Shown here one piece after another: positions 1-8,162 of a stretch of DNA of 64,000 nt. Made by a program: the position numbers and the translations under genes. Numbering within the stretch: position 1 is the first letter of the stretch; each line of letters starts with the position of its first letter. The stretch lies in NCBI GenBank assembly GCA_001777915.1, contig MFFN01000004.1, positions 163,615-227,614 on the forward strand, read 5' to 3'. The notes beneath the pieces were generated by a model, which had not been told where the DNA came from, ran no database searches, and was given only the letters and a program-made list of their open reading frames with translations. The DNA comes from Candidatus Edwardsbacteria bacterium RifOxyA12_full_54_48. Its GTDB lineage: Bacteria > Edwardsbacteria > AC1 > EtOH8.

Positions 1-26
1 GCCATTTTTGTTGTTTAGACGAGCCT

Positions 27-842
27 TTACTTTTTTGAGTCAAAGGTATGCTGGATAGCCCAGTTTTCCGACAGCAGGGTGTAGTATCCGCGCGGGCTGA
101 CGCCGTCGGCGTAGAAATGCATCCGGCAGAACTCGACCCCTCCGGCCGATACCTTGCCGTCGCCCGAACCATCGGCGATCAGGGTGATCTCGCCGGTAAT
201 GGCGGCCATGACATATCCGGTTGTTACCGCCACCGGGTAGGTGCCGGAGTAGACGAAGTGGCCGCTGTGGTCGTTGACCCCGACGTTGTCAAAATTCATG
301 TGCCAGTAGTAGCCATAGTTAACCCCGAGCACATAATAGGGGATGTCATACTTCCACAGGCCGTGCACGGTATTCGGCTTGGTCTGCCAGCCGATGGTAT
401 AGTAATAGGTGAAGTTGTAGGCGGTGGTGTCAAGCCACTCGTACTTGAATTCAAGGCTGTCGGGGTTGACGACCAGGGTATCGCTCCAAGGGTCCGGCAT
501 CAGGTGGACGCCCCACCGGTACTGGGCGCTGAAAGTCTGCCACCACCAGTGGGTCGCAGTATCATAATGCCAGCTAGTGTCGGGCGGGTTCTTAACGCCG
601 TCATTCTGGGCAGAAGTCAGGGAGAAGCCGCCGCCGCTAAGCATGTCCATGTTACCCTGCACTTGTTCAACACCGGCTAAGGTTTGGGTCGCCGCTAAGT
701 CGCCTACCGTGGCTTCCTGTGCAGCAGGAATCGTGGTAGCGGTGGTGGTCGGAGTTTCGGTAGGAGTATCCTTGCTGCAGCCGAAGCTGATCGTCAGGAG
801 CAATACCGCCGACAGGGACAGGAAGATCTTCAGTGCCTTCAT
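27..842 (-). CDS. Hypothetical lipoprotein
   Basis: I recognise no family. The protein (271 aa) starts at the ATG whose codon ends at 842, preceded by a good AAGGAG site; an upstream in-frame ATG lacks one. The N-terminus is a lipoprotein signal: a basic start, a hydrophobic stretch, then the lipobox SFGC at about residues 18-21. A Thr/Pro-rich linker (many TPT/TTT) follows, typical of a tether to the membrane. The rest is rich in Trp, Tyr and His and likely beta-structured. It should sit on the periplasmic or outer-membrane face. It is the last minus-strand gene before the window edge, downstream of the aldolase gene. Function unknown. Confidence 0.75.
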   Translation of the reverse strand: MKALKIFLSLSAVLLLTISFGCSKDTPTETPTTTATTIPAAQEATVGDLAATQTLAGVEQVQGNMDMLSGGGFSLTSAQNDGVKNPPDTSWHYDTATHWWWQTFSAQYRWGVHLMPDPWSDTLVVNPDSLEFKYEWLDTTAYNFTYYYTIGWQTKPNTVHGLWKYDIPYYVLGVNYGYYWHMNFDNVGVNDHSGHFVYSGTYPVAVTTGYVMAAITGEITLIADGSGDGKVSAGGVEFCRMHFYADGVSPRGYYTLLSENWAIQHTFDSKK

Positions 843-895
843 TTTTTCTCCTTTATAATGGTTGATCATTCTTTTTATATTCTGTAAATAGGATA

Positions 896-1531
896 TCAGA
901 TTATTTTGAAGCTGTCAAGCAGCTTTTTAATCTGCTTTTTATTCATTTTTCTGGCCCCGCCCAGCTGTCCGGCCGCCAGCATTATCCTGGCCAGGTGTTC
1001 CACCCTCTCCATCCGGTGCAAAGCTTCGGTGATATCCTGGCCAACGGTCAACACCCCGTGATTGGCCAGCAAAATGGCATTATGCTTTTTGATATATGGC
1101 GCTATGGATCTGGGCACCTCATCGGTGGAGGGGGTGGCGTATTTTGCCAGGGGAACCGGCCCCACGGTCAATATTACTTCCGGCAGGACCGGATCGGTCA
1201 GGGATATTCCGGCCGTGGCGAAACCGGTGGCCGCCGGGGGATGGGCGTGCACCACCGCTTTTATATCGGGACGCATCCGGTAGGCGTACAGGTGCATCTT
1301 TATCTCGGAGGAGGGCCTCCCTCTCCCGGCCAGCGTTTTTCCCTCGAGATTGCATATCAAAAGCTGTGATCCTTTGATCTCGCCCTTGGACAGCATCGAC
1401 GGGGTGATCATTATTCCGCCGCCATCAAGCCTGGCTGAAACATTACCATCGGTGGCCGCCACAAAACCCAGTTGATCCAACCGTTGACAGCATTTTACCA
1501 TCTGTTGCCGCAAGCTATTCTGATAGGCCAT
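896..1531 (-). CDS. Class II aldolase/adducin family protein (fuculose-phosphate aldolase-like)
   Basis: This 211-aa protein matches zinc-dependent class II sugar-phosphate aldolases and epimerases, which cleave or rearrange L-fuculose-1-P, L-rhamnulose-1-P or L-ribulose-5-P in the cytoplasm. Visible features are the GNVS phosphate-binding loop near residue 29, SSEIKMH with the candidate catalytic Glu76, zinc ligands in HAHPP (His95, His97) and ANHG (His158). The length is normal for FucA-like enzymes (about 210-215 aa). It lies 15 bp downstream of an ABC exporter gene on the same strand. No other sugar-catabolic gene is nearby, so the substrate cannot be deduced; a methylthioribulose-phosphate dehydratase (MtnB-like) role is an alternative. 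Confidence 0.85.
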   Translation of the reverse strand: MAYQNSLRQQMVKCCQRLDQLGFVAATDGNVSARLDGGGIMITPSMLSKGEIKGSQLLICNLEGKTLAGRGRPSSEIKMHLYAYRMRPDIKAVVHAHPPAATGFATAGISLTDPVLPEVILTVGPVPLAKYATPSTDEVPRSIAPYIKKHNAILLANHGVLTVGQDITEALHRMERVEHLARIMLAAGQLGGARKMNKKQIKKLLDSFKII

Positions 1532-1546
1532 GTCCTTATACTCCCA

Positions 1547-3646
1547 TTAATTTGGTTCTCCGCCCAGCTGAAGCTGGTATAGACTGTGGTACAGGCCTCG
1601 TTTCTTCAAAAGCTCCTGATGGCTGCCGCTCTCCCGGATCTCGCCCTTGTGGATCACATAGATCCTATCCACATGCTTTATGGTGGATAGTCGATGGGCG
1701 ATAACTATGGAGGTGCGTCCCTGCATCAGCTTGGCCAGGGCATCTTGGATCAGTTTCTCGGTGGGGGTGTCTATGTTGGCGGTGGCCTCGTCCAGCACCA
1801 GCACCGGGGGATCGAAGGCCAAAGCCCGGGCAAAGGACAGCAGCTGGCGCTCCCCCACCGACAGGGTCACCCCCCGCTCCTTGACCTCCTCTCCGTATTG
1901 GCCGGGAAAACGCTCGATAAAGGTGTCGGCATGGACCTGCCGGGAGATATCGACCACTTCTTGATCGCTCAGCGGTTTGTTCAGGCGGATGTTGCCCTTG
2001 ATGTCTCCGGAGAACAGGAACACATCCTGCATCACCACCCCCAACGAGGAGCGCAGCTTCTGGATATCCATCTTCCGGATATCCACCCCGTCCAGCAGGA
2101 TCTGCCCGCTTTTGATGTCGTACAGCCTGGCGATCAGGTTGATGATGGTGGTCTTGCCCGAACCGGTGGCGCCCACAAAGGCTATCCTCTCCCCCGGCGA
2201 TACCTTAAAGGTAACATTCTTCAGCACCGGCTCGCCGGGGACATACTCAAAAATGACATCTTTGAATTCTATCTCCCCTTTGGGCCGGCCGATATCCACC
2301 GGTTTTTCAGCCAAGCTGATCCCTGAAGGTTCGTCCAGCAATTGAAACACTCTCTCCGAGGAGGCCATGGCCGACTGCAGAACGGTATAACTTTCGGTCA
2401 GCTCCTGGATGGGCCGGAAGAACATCCGCAGATAGGTGGTGAAGGCCACCAGGGTCCCCAAGGACAGGTTGCTGGCCATCACCTTGCCGCCGCCGTAATA
2501 GATTATCAGGGCCAGTCCCACCGCCGATATTATCTCCACCATCGGACGGAAGAACGACATCACCAACACTTCCTGCAGGGAGCTCTTTAGATAGTCGTCG
2601 TTGATGTTCCCGAAGCGGCGGATGTTCTCTTTTTCCCTCTGGAATATCTGGATCACCCTAATCCCGCTGAGATTCTCCTGCAGGGTGGCGTTGAGCCGGG
2701 CCAGCCGCACCCGGATATTGCGATAGATGTCCCGGGCCTTGATCCTGAAGAAGATGGTCCACACCGCGATCAACGGTATCGTCAGGTAGGCCACCAGCGA
2801 CAGTTTGACGTCCAGCAGGAGCATCATGGCCATCAGGGCCAGCACCAGCAGGACATCCCGGAACAGCTGGGCGAATACCGAGACGAAGGCCTCGTTGATG
2901 GCATCCACATCGTTGGTGGCCCGGGTCACCAGGCGGCCCACCGGATTGCGGTCGAAGAACGACATGTCTATGGATTGCAGCTTGGCGAATATCCTCTCCC
3001 TGAGGGAGTGCATGAACCTCTGTCCCACCAGCTGGACCAGTATTATCTGCACAAAATTCAGCCCGAAACTTATCACCAACAGCACCAGGAACAACATCCC
3101 GAAATCAAGCACCCCCTTGATGTCCCGCTGGCGCAGAACGGCGATCTTGGCAGGGGAAAGGGTTTTCAACTGGTCATATTTTATAAGGTACAGATCGCCG
3201 TATTTCTGGAATAAAGCACCGCTGCCCTTGGCTGCCTCAACGGCTCTTTGTGTCTGATCGCTGCCGTCGGACACCAAGTAATAATAGCTGGCCTTTTCAA
3301 GCCGGCCCTGCTTCTCCCAGCTCCCCGCCCGATACTGCTGCTCCCGCCCCAGCCTGGCTACATCCACCAAAACCGTGTCTCCGGCCAGGCGAAAGGTGCC
3401 CGGTATCTCCTGGGTGGTCACCATCTTTCTGCCCGAAACCTTTATATAGCGGTCGATGGCCTCTTTGGTGATATAAGGCAGGACCAGCTCGAAGGCGGTC
3501 ACTACAATCAACACCATGATGGCCAGGGCAATGTGCCACCGGTATGGCCGCATCAGCCACAGAAGGCGCTTCACCAATTTGGCGTCGTAGATATTCCCCA
3601 GGGCCGATTCCTCGGCAAACTCGTTATGTTGGTTGTGATCGGACAT
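1547..3646 (-). CDS. ABC exporter half-transporter with inserted domain
   Basis: This is a 699-aa type IV ABC exporter subunit: six membrane helices (about residues 35-425) fused to an ATPase domain. Walker A GATGSGKT is near 492-499, the signature loop near 595-600, Walker B LVLDE near 616-620 with its glutamate intact, and the switch His near 651. Two things stand out. About 100 extra residues (about 70-170) lie between the first two helices, as in the longer subunit of heterodimeric exporters. The signature loop reads LSVGE instead of LSGGQ. The second half-transporter lies just upstream, with a cyclophilin gene between. A heterodimeric drug or lipid exporter is the best inference; the substrate is unknown. 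Confidence 0.9.
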   Translation of the reverse strand: MSDHNQHNEFAEESALGNIYDAKLVKRLLWLMRPYRWHIALAIMVLIVVTAFELVLPYITKEAIDRYIKVSGRKMVTTQEIPGTFRLAGDTVLVDVARLGREQQYRAGSWEKQGRLEKASYYYLVSDGSDQTQRAVEAAKGSGALFQKYGDLYLIKYDQLKTLSPAKIAVLRQRDIKGVLDFGMLFLVLLVISFGLNFVQIILVQLVGQRFMHSLRERIFAKLQSIDMSFFDRNPVGRLVTRATNDVDAINEAFVSVFAQLFRDVLLVLALMAMMLLLDVKLSLVAYLTIPLIAVWTIFFRIKARDIYRNIRVRLARLNATLQENLSGIRVIQIFQREKENIRRFGNINDDYLKSSLQEVLVMSFFRPMVEIISAVGLALIIYYGGGKVMASNLSLGTLVAFTTYLRMFFRPIQELTESYTVLQSAMASSERVFQLLDEPSGISLAEKPVDIGRPKGEIEFKDVIFEYVPGEPVLKNVTFKVSPGERIAFVGATGSGKTTIINLIARLYDIKSGQILLDGVDIRKMDIQKLRSSLGVVMQDVFLFSGDIKGNIRLNKPLSDQEVVDISRQVHADTFIERFPGQYGEEVKERGVTLSVGERQLLSFARALAFDPPVLVLDEATANIDTPTEKLIQDALAKLMQGRTSIVIAHRLSTIKHVDRIYVIHKGEIRESGSHQELLKKRGLYHSLYQLQLGGEPN

Positions 3647-3676
3647 CAGCAGATCGTTTCAAATGGAAATCAACGA

Positions 3677-4216
3677 TTAGAAATTTCCGATCTCGATATC
3701 GGTGATGGTCATCGGCTCAACCGGTTTGTCATTGGCCTTGGTCTTGGCCCCGGCGATGGCGTCCAGCACCTCAAAGCCCTGATACATCTGGCCGAAAACG
3801 GTATAGCCCTCGGCCGGCCCTCCGTCCGTTGGGTGGTCCAGGAAAGGAACCCCCTTGGCCGGATGGACGATGAAGAACTGTGACCCGATGCTGTTTGGCA
3901 GGCTGGTCTTGGCATAGGACAGGGCCCCCCGGATGTGGCTCAGGTCGGGATGATACTGGTCGCCGATGGTGGTGCCGGGCCCTTTGTGGGAGTGGCCGCC
4001 GGTGCCGTTCTTGTTGGTAAAATCCCCGCCCTGGACCATAAAATCCTTGATGATGCGGTGAAATGGCACATCCTTATATCTGCCGGCCCGGGCCAGCTCG
4101 GTGAAATTCTTGACCCCCTCGGTTATCAATTTGTCAAACAGGCGAAAATGCATCTCTCCCTGGTTGGTTTTGATGACGGCGATCAGGTCGCCTTTCTGGG
4201 GCATCTCTTTCTGCAT
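3677..4216 (-). CDS. Cyclophilin-type peptidyl-prolyl cis-trans isomerase
   Basis: This 179-aa protein is a single-domain cyclophilin, which speeds cis-trans isomerisation of Xaa-Pro bonds. The active-site region FHRIIKDFMVQGGDF (catalytic Arg, then the QGGD segment) and GSQFFIV are present, followed by the family's VFGQM motif. There is no signal peptide, so it is probably cytoplasmic. The start at 4216 has AAGGAG seven bases upstream. It sits between the two halves of an ABC exporter on the same strand, 30 bp upstream of the 699-aa subunit. That placement could be chance or could help exporter folding; nothing in the sequence decides. Confidence 0.95.
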   Translation of the reverse strand: MQKEMPQKGDLIAVIKTNQGEMHFRLFDKLITEGVKNFTELARAGRYKDVPFHRIIKDFMVQGGDFTNKNGTGGHSHKGPGTTIGDQYHPDLSHIRGALSYAKTSLPNSIGSQFFIVHPAKGVPFLDHPTDGGPAEGYTVFGQMYQGFEVLDAIAGAKTKANDKPVEPMTITDIEIGNF

Positions 4217-4291
4217 TTATATCTCCTTAAATTTATAGTGATCTGTTTCAAGGTGACCAGCACATTAGTGGTAATTATATGATTATACTTT

Positions 4292-6040
4292 TTATTTCGT
4301 TGCCAGCTCCCGTTCCAACTGCTGTAGCTTGTACATCTCGTAATATTTTCCTTTAAGGGCCAACAACTCCTGGTGATTCCCCTGCTCGGCTATCTGGCCC
4401 TGTTCCAGCACTATTACAAAATCGGCATCCTGGATGGCAAAGATGCGATGTGAGATGACGATGGCCGTGCGTTTTGAGAACTCCGCTGATAGCTGATTCA
4501 ATATCCGTCGTTCGGTATCGGCGTCCACTGCCGACAGGGCGTCGTCCAATATCAATATCGGCCGGTCCATCAGCAGGGCCCGGGCCAGGGCCACCCTTTG
4601 TTTCTGCCCTCCGGATAGGGTCACCCCCCGCTCGCCCACCACCGTTTGGTAGCCCCTGGGAAAGGAACTGATCTCCTCGTGAATCGCCGCGATCCGGGCC
4701 GCTTTTTCCAACTCGGGGGAATCCTTCATCTCCGGGCGGCCGAAAGAGATGTTCTCCCTGATGGTGTCGGAGAATAAAAAACTGTCCTGGGGAACAAAGG
4801 CCACCTGGCCCCGCAATGATTCCATGGAATAATCGGAGATGTTCCGTCCATCCAAAAATATCTTCCCGCTTTGGTGCTGGTACAATCTCAGAATTAAATT
4901 AACTATGGTGGATTTTCCCGAACCAATGGCGCCGGTTATGCCTATCAATTGTTGCGGCTCTATTTTCAGGGATATCTCCTTCAGGGCCGGCCGGGACTTC
5001 CCGTTATGAAAAAAGCTGACGTTCTTAAATTCCAGCCGGCCCTGGGCTCTTTCAAGCCTTTGACATCCCGGCTGGTCGGCGATCTCGGTCCTGGTGGCAA
5101 AGATCCGGTTGAGCCTCCCCTGCGAGGCGGCCCCGCGTTGGAACACGTTGATGGCCTGTCCGATGGCGATCATCGGCCAGATAAGTATTCCCAGATAGGC
5201 CGAGAAGGCCACGAACTCGCCCAGAGAAACACTGCCGAATATCACCAGGTTCCCCCCGGCCAGGAATGTTATTCCCTGGGAGAGCGAGGCGATGAACATT
5301 ATGATCGGAAAAAAAGCGCCCCATACTTTGACCAGCTTCATGTTCTTGGCATAATAATCCCGGCTGGATTCCCGAAACTGCTGTTTCTCCGGCTCCTCCT
5401 GCACGAAGAACTTTACCACCCGGATGCCGGAGATATTTTCCCGCACCCTTTCGGTAAGCTCCGAGAAGGAGGCCTGTACCTGCTCAAAACGTTTCCTGAT
5501 CATCTGCCCGAAAAAGGCCACCACCAGGCTTAAGAAAGGAAGTGGGATCAGGGCGTACAGCGACAGCCGGGGGGAGATATGGAACATCATATAGAGGGAG
5601 GCTATGCCCAGCACCACGATGTCGGTCAGTATCACCATTCCGAAGCCCAGGGCCATCCGAACGGCGTTGATATCATTGGTGGCGTGGGCCATCAGGTCGC
5701 CGGTCTTGTGTTCGTCAAAGAATGAAAAATCCAGGAACGCCAGGTGTGAAAAAAAATCCTGGCGCAGTTCCCGCTCTATGCGGCGGGCCGAACCGATGAT
5801 GAAGTATCTCCAGAAGAAGCGCCCCGCACCCATCCCCAGGGCAATGGCAATTACCCACCAGCCATATGTCATTATCAATGACAGCGTGGCGGTGCCGCCG
5901 GCCAGGGCATCGATGGTCAGCTTCAGCACCTGTGGAATGAATAACTGCAGGATGTCAACCAAGATCAGGGCCAGCAGACCGGCCATGATCTTCCACTTGT
6001 GGCGGCCGACGTATTTTTTGAGTTTTATCAGTTCTTTCAT
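4292..6040 (-). CDS. ABC exporter half-transporter (partner subunit)
   Basis: This 582-aa ABC exporter subunit has six membrane helices over about residues 18-300 and a C-terminal ATPase domain. Walker A GAIGSGKST is near 370-378, a canonical LSGGQ near 475-479 and the switch His near 531. Walker B reads LILDD, so Asp replaces the catalytic Glu at about residue 500. With the LSVGE loop of the neighbouring 699-aa subunit this predicts one degenerate and one active ATP site, as in TM287/288- or BmrCD-type heterodimers (family knowledge). A good promoter lies just upstream at 6075-6104, so it probably begins a unit running through the cyclophilin, the larger subunit and perhaps the aldolase. Confidence 0.9.
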   Translation of the reverse strand: MKELIKLKKYVGRHKWKIMAGLLALILVDILQLFIPQVLKLTIDALAGGTATLSLIMTYGWWVIAIALGMGAGRFFWRYFIIGSARRIERELRQDFFSHLAFLDFSFFDEHKTGDLMAHATNDINAVRMALGFGMVILTDIVVLGIASLYMMFHISPRLSLYALIPLPFLSLVVAFFGQMIRKRFEQVQASFSELTERVRENISGIRVVKFFVQEEPEKQQFRESSRDYYAKNMKLVKVWGAFFPIIMFIASLSQGITFLAGGNLVIFGSVSLGEFVAFSAYLGILIWPMIAIGQAINVFQRGAASQGRLNRIFATRTEIADQPGCQRLERAQGRLEFKNVSFFHNGKSRPALKEISLKIEPQQLIGITGAIGSGKSTIVNLILRLYQHQSGKIFLDGRNISDYSMESLRGQVAFVPQDSFLFSDTIRENISFGRPEMKDSPELEKAARIAAIHEEISSFPRGYQTVVGERGVTLSGGQKQRVALARALLMDRPILILDDALSAVDADTERRILNQLSAEFSKRTAIVISHRIFAIQDADFVIVLEQGQIAEQGNHQELLALKGKYYEMYKLQQLERELATK

Positions 6041-6074
6041 TTACAACGACCTGAAGATAAAGGCATGAATTGAC

Positions 6075-6104
6075 ATTATAAGTTATATCAAATTGCAAAG
6101 TCAA
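6075..6104 (-). promoter_or_regulatory. Sigma-70 promoter of the ABC exporter unit
   Basis: On the minus strand a TTGACT -35 box (6099-6104) is followed after 18 bp by a perfect TATAAT (6075-6080). The predicted transcript starts about 30 bp before the ATG of the 582-aa exporter subunit. Confidence 0.65.
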
Positions 6105-6137
6105 GCGGACATCCGCCCGGGACCGGAGGCAGTAACG

Positions 6138-6173
6138 AAAACAACAAAGCGCCCCGGCATAACCGGGGCGCTT
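6138..6173 (-). terminator. Rho-independent terminator after the lysine-rich genes
   Basis: A perfect 11-bp stem (AAGCGCCCCGG and its complement, arms 6147-6157 and 6163-6173) with a 5-nt loop is followed on the minus strand by a T-rich run. It lies just downstream of the 21-aa lysine-rich gene and separates it from the ABC exporter promoter. Confidence 0.85.
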
Positions 6174-6197
6174 GAGCACACCTGATTTTTCAATCAG

Positions 6198-6263
6198 TTA
6201 TTTTTTCTTCTTCTTGACGACCTTCTTGGTGGCTTTCTTGACGGCTTTCTTCTTTACTGGCAT
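6198..6263 (-). CDS. Lysine-rich micro-protein 2 (histone H1 tail-like)
   Basis: This is a 21-aa reading frame, too short for usual gene callers. It has a clean AAGGGAG ribosome site about 8 bases before its ATG and a strong terminator directly after it. The peptide begins MPVKKKAVKK and is 13 lysines in 21 residues, with Ala, Val and Thr between KK pairs and a run of five lysines at the end. This is the composition of histone H1 C-terminal tails and bacterial Hc1/AlgP-type DNA-binding tails. It is the second of two such genes 57 bp apart. Binding to DNA or RNA is inferred from charge only. Confidence 0.7.
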   Translation of the reverse strand: MPVKKKAVKKATKKVVKKKKK

Positions 6264-6320
6264 GTTGATTCTCCCTTTAATGTTATTTATGGTTTTGAAG
6301 CACTCATGCTAGTCACGCAA

Positions 6321-6395
6321 TTATTTTTTCTTCTTAGCAACCTTCTTTACCGCCTTCTTGACTACCTTCTTAGCAGCTTTCTTTGCACAAGCCAT
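6321..6395 (-). CDS. Lysine-rich micro-protein 1 (histone H1 tail-like)
   Basis: This 24-aa frame begins MACAKKAAKKVVKK and continues the KK(A/V)x pattern to a KKKK end: 14 lysines, one cysteine at residue 3, and otherwise Ala and Val. The ribosome site is a near-perfect AAGGAGGTG, stronger than at most genes here, and a promoter lies about 90 bp upstream (6486-6513). The lysine codons mix AAG and AAA and the Ala/Val codons vary, which argues against a simple-repeat artefact. With the 21-aa gene downstream it seems to form a two-gene unit ending in the hairpin at 6138-6173. The function is unknown; nucleoid or ribosome association is a guess from charge. Confidence 0.7.
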   Translation of the reverse strand: MACAKKAAKKVVKKAVKKVAKKKK

Positions 6396-6485
6396 TATTT
6401 TCACCTCCTTTTTTTTAGGAGCCGGTTTTTGATCGGCACCCAAAATAATAAAACCTTTTTTATAATCTTGTGTTATTTGTTTATA

Positions 6486-6513
6486 AATATACAACATATT
6501 GTATTTTTGTCAA
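6486..6513 (-). promoter_or_regulatory. Sigma-70 promoter of the lysine-rich genes
   Basis: On the minus strand TTGACA (6508-6513), a 16-bp spacer and TATATT (6486-6491) form a near-consensus promoter. The transcript would begin near 6479 and carry an 80-nt AT-rich leader before the 24-aa gene. Confidence 0.65.
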
Positions 6514-6640
6514 GAATATTTTTTGCAAAAATTTATTTATTTTTGATTAGATTTTAATGAATTCTTACTAAGCTTGAAAAATCCTTTAAAATCAATGCTT
6601 TACAAGCTCTATGATTGTTTATAGCTGATTATAGATAAAA

Positions 6641-6678
6641 TAATATCCACAACACAATATATTGTGTTGTGGATATTA
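6641..6678. repeat. Perfect 38-bp palindrome
   Basis: Within the gene-free AT-rich stretch 6514-6812, these 38 bases equal their own reverse complement with no mismatch and no loop. The arm contains ATCCACAACACAATAT. It lies between the polysaccharide deacetylase gene (ending 6813, minus strand) and the lysine-rich genes. On the plus strand it is followed 20-30 bp later by a T-rich run. It may be a terminator, a protein-binding site or a cruciform. No other feature was seen in the 300 bp. Confidence 0.7.
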
Positions 6679-6812
6679 AAATCCTGTTTTTATAAGATTT
6701 TTTTTTAAATAGTTGCCAAACCCTTTAATACCAATATGTTCAATGTCTTTAGATTTTAAAATAAGTTCGCAAGTATTGTAAATACTGCATCTTACGGGTT
6801 TGGGGAAATTTA

Positions 6813-7727
6813 TCATTCAAACTTCTTTGGGGATGAGCGAAACAATTTTATTATGTTTTGCACAACTATTGTTCCCCCGGCACAAAAATTTACCATCCGA
6901 CACCACAGGTCCTGCAGCCAAAAAAACCGTCCTTCCTGGAATATTTTATTCCGATAATTCCACATCATATCGGTGATATAAATCGCACTGCGACGCAGGG
7001 CCATAAAATTTATCTGGTTGTTTTTCATTTGGGGAGAAAGACTGCAGGCCGCCTCATAGCCGTATTCGCCAGCAGCCTCCATCACCCGTTGATCATAACG
7101 GCCGAAGGGATAGGACAACGTCCCGATTTTTTGCCCCAGATATTTTTCCAAAATATTTTTTGCCCCAGCCAGTTCTTCCCTCAGCTCTTCATCGTCAAGT
7201 CGGCGAAGGTCCTGATGGGTGCGGGTGTGGGACCCGAATTCGATGCCGGCTTCCGACATCTCAATGATCTGCTTCCATCCCAGATGCCTGAATTTACGGC
7301 CTCCCCAGTTGACATCCCAGTCGTTCTCCCTTCCCACATAATCAGTGACCACAAAAATGGTGGCTAAAAATCCATGCTTTTGCAGAATGGGCCAGGCATA
7401 ATTATACAATCCCTCATAGGCATCATCGAAGGTAAGGCAGATATGTTTTTTATTTCTGCCCTCGCCGCTCTTCATCAACTCCACCGCCCGGGAAAGCGTT
7501 ACCGGAGTTATGCCCTTGGCCTTGAGATAGTCCATATGTTTTTGGAATTGCTCTGGTGTGGTCCAGGTCCCGCCCAGTTCGAATTTTTTATCAACCTTAT
7601 GATAGGTCAGAATGGGAATATAATTCCCGGCCGGCCGGCCGAACCTTGCCCGCCAGACAATATATCCCAGAAAAAGCAAGCTGCATGATATAATCACCAC
7701 AAGGATTATAAATATAACTATATACAT
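6813..7727 (-). CDS. Polysaccharide deacetylase (NodB domain), membrane-anchored
   Basis: This 304-aa protein starts with one hydrophobic segment (about residues 2-25) acting as signal anchor, followed by a NodB-type carbohydrate esterase 4 domain. It carries LTFDDAYEG, whose two Asp residues supply the catalytic base and a metal ligand, and SHTRTH, the H-x3-H metal pair. Such enzymes remove acetyl groups from peptidoglycan, chitin-like or exopolysaccharide chains in the periplasm or at the surface. It stands alone, flanked by the AT-rich gap on one side and by divergent rpsU on the other, so the substrate is not indicated. Confidence 0.9.
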   Translation of the reverse strand: MYIVIFIILVVIISCSLLFLGYIVWRARFGRPAGNYIPILTYHKVDKKFELGGTWTTPEQFQKHMDYLKAKGITPVTLSRAVELMKSGEGRNKKHICLTFDDAYEGLYNYAWPILQKHGFLATIFVVTDYVGRENDWDVNWGGRKFRHLGWKQIIEMSEAGIEFGSHTRTHQDLRRLDDEELREELAGAKNILEKYLGQKIGTLSYPFGRYDQRVMEAAGEYGYEAACSLSPQMKNNQINFMALRRSAIYITDMMWNYRNKIFQEGRFFWLQDLWCRMVNFCAGGTIVVQNIIKLFRSSPKKFE

Positions 7728-7836
7728 AATGTATATTAATGATTTTTAGATTAAAATTCAAATGCTAAAAAGACAGTCAAAGAAATTTTATTTCTAAACA
7801 CTTGTCCTGCTTGATGTTGGGTATGCAAAATAAAAC

Positions 7837-7865
7837 TTGACAAAACGCTTAAAATGTTGTATATT
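7837..7865 (+). promoter_or_regulatory. Sigma-70 promoter of rpsU
   Basis: TTGACA (7837-7842), a 17-bp spacer and TATATT (7860-7865) lie about 70 bp before the rpsU ribosome site on the plus strand. Confidence 0.75.
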
Positions 7866-7934
7866 TTAAGTCTAAATTAAAAGCAACATATACTCTTACT
7901 TGCTTTCATTATTGAGAATCGGAGGTGATTTAAT

Positions 7935-8117
7935 ACGAAGGTAACCGTTGAAAGCAATGATTCATTCGATAAAGCTTTAAGAACCTTTAAGCGCAAGTGT
8001 ATCAAGGAAGGTTTACTGGCCGATATTCGCAAAGGCGAGTATTTTATGAAACCCAGCGTTCGCAAGAGACTGAAGTCAGCCAAGGCCAGAACCAGAAAAG
8101 CCAAGATCGGAATTTAA
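7935..8117 (+). CDS. rpsU: 30S ribosomal protein S21, apparent ACG start
   Basis: The 60-residue frame encodes S21, a small basic protein of the 30S head/platform region involved in translation initiation. It reads as KVTVESNDSFDKALRTFKRK and onward, matching the S21 pattern of a short N-terminal strand, a DxALRxFKR helix and a Lys/Arg-rich C-terminus; 60 aa is normal. No ATG, GTG or TTG exists upstream in frame: an in-frame TGA lies at 7926-7928, leaving only TTT, AAT and ACG. ACG sits about 8 bases after a strong GGAGGTG site, exactly where ATG is expected. A promoter (7837) and a terminator (8133) frame the gene, so it looks functional. A base error turning ATG into ACG is the alternative. 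Confidence 0.88.
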   Translation, partial: TKVTVESNDSFDKALRTFKRKCIKEGLLADIRKGEYFMKPSVRKRLKSAKARTRKAKIGI

Positions 8118-8132
8118 ACATCATTGAAATCG

Positions 8133-8162
8133 TAGGCTCCCTGACAACAGGGAGCCTTTTTC
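8133..8162 (+). terminator. Rho-independent terminator of rpsU
   Basis: A perfect 10-bp GC-rich stem (AGGCTCCCTG and its complement) with loop ACAA is followed by TTTTT. It lies 15 bp after the rpsU stop and abuts the end of the opposing prenyltransferase gene. Confidence 0.9.

Noticed and set aside
48..680. Long plus-strand frame of 210 codons
   Set aside because: It is the complement of the lipoprotein gene at 27-842, which has a signal, lipobox and ribosome site; the frame has no family resemblance.
7877..8104. 75-codon minus-strand frame over rpsU
   Set aside because: Complement of rpsU, which has promoter, ribosome site and terminator on the plus strand.
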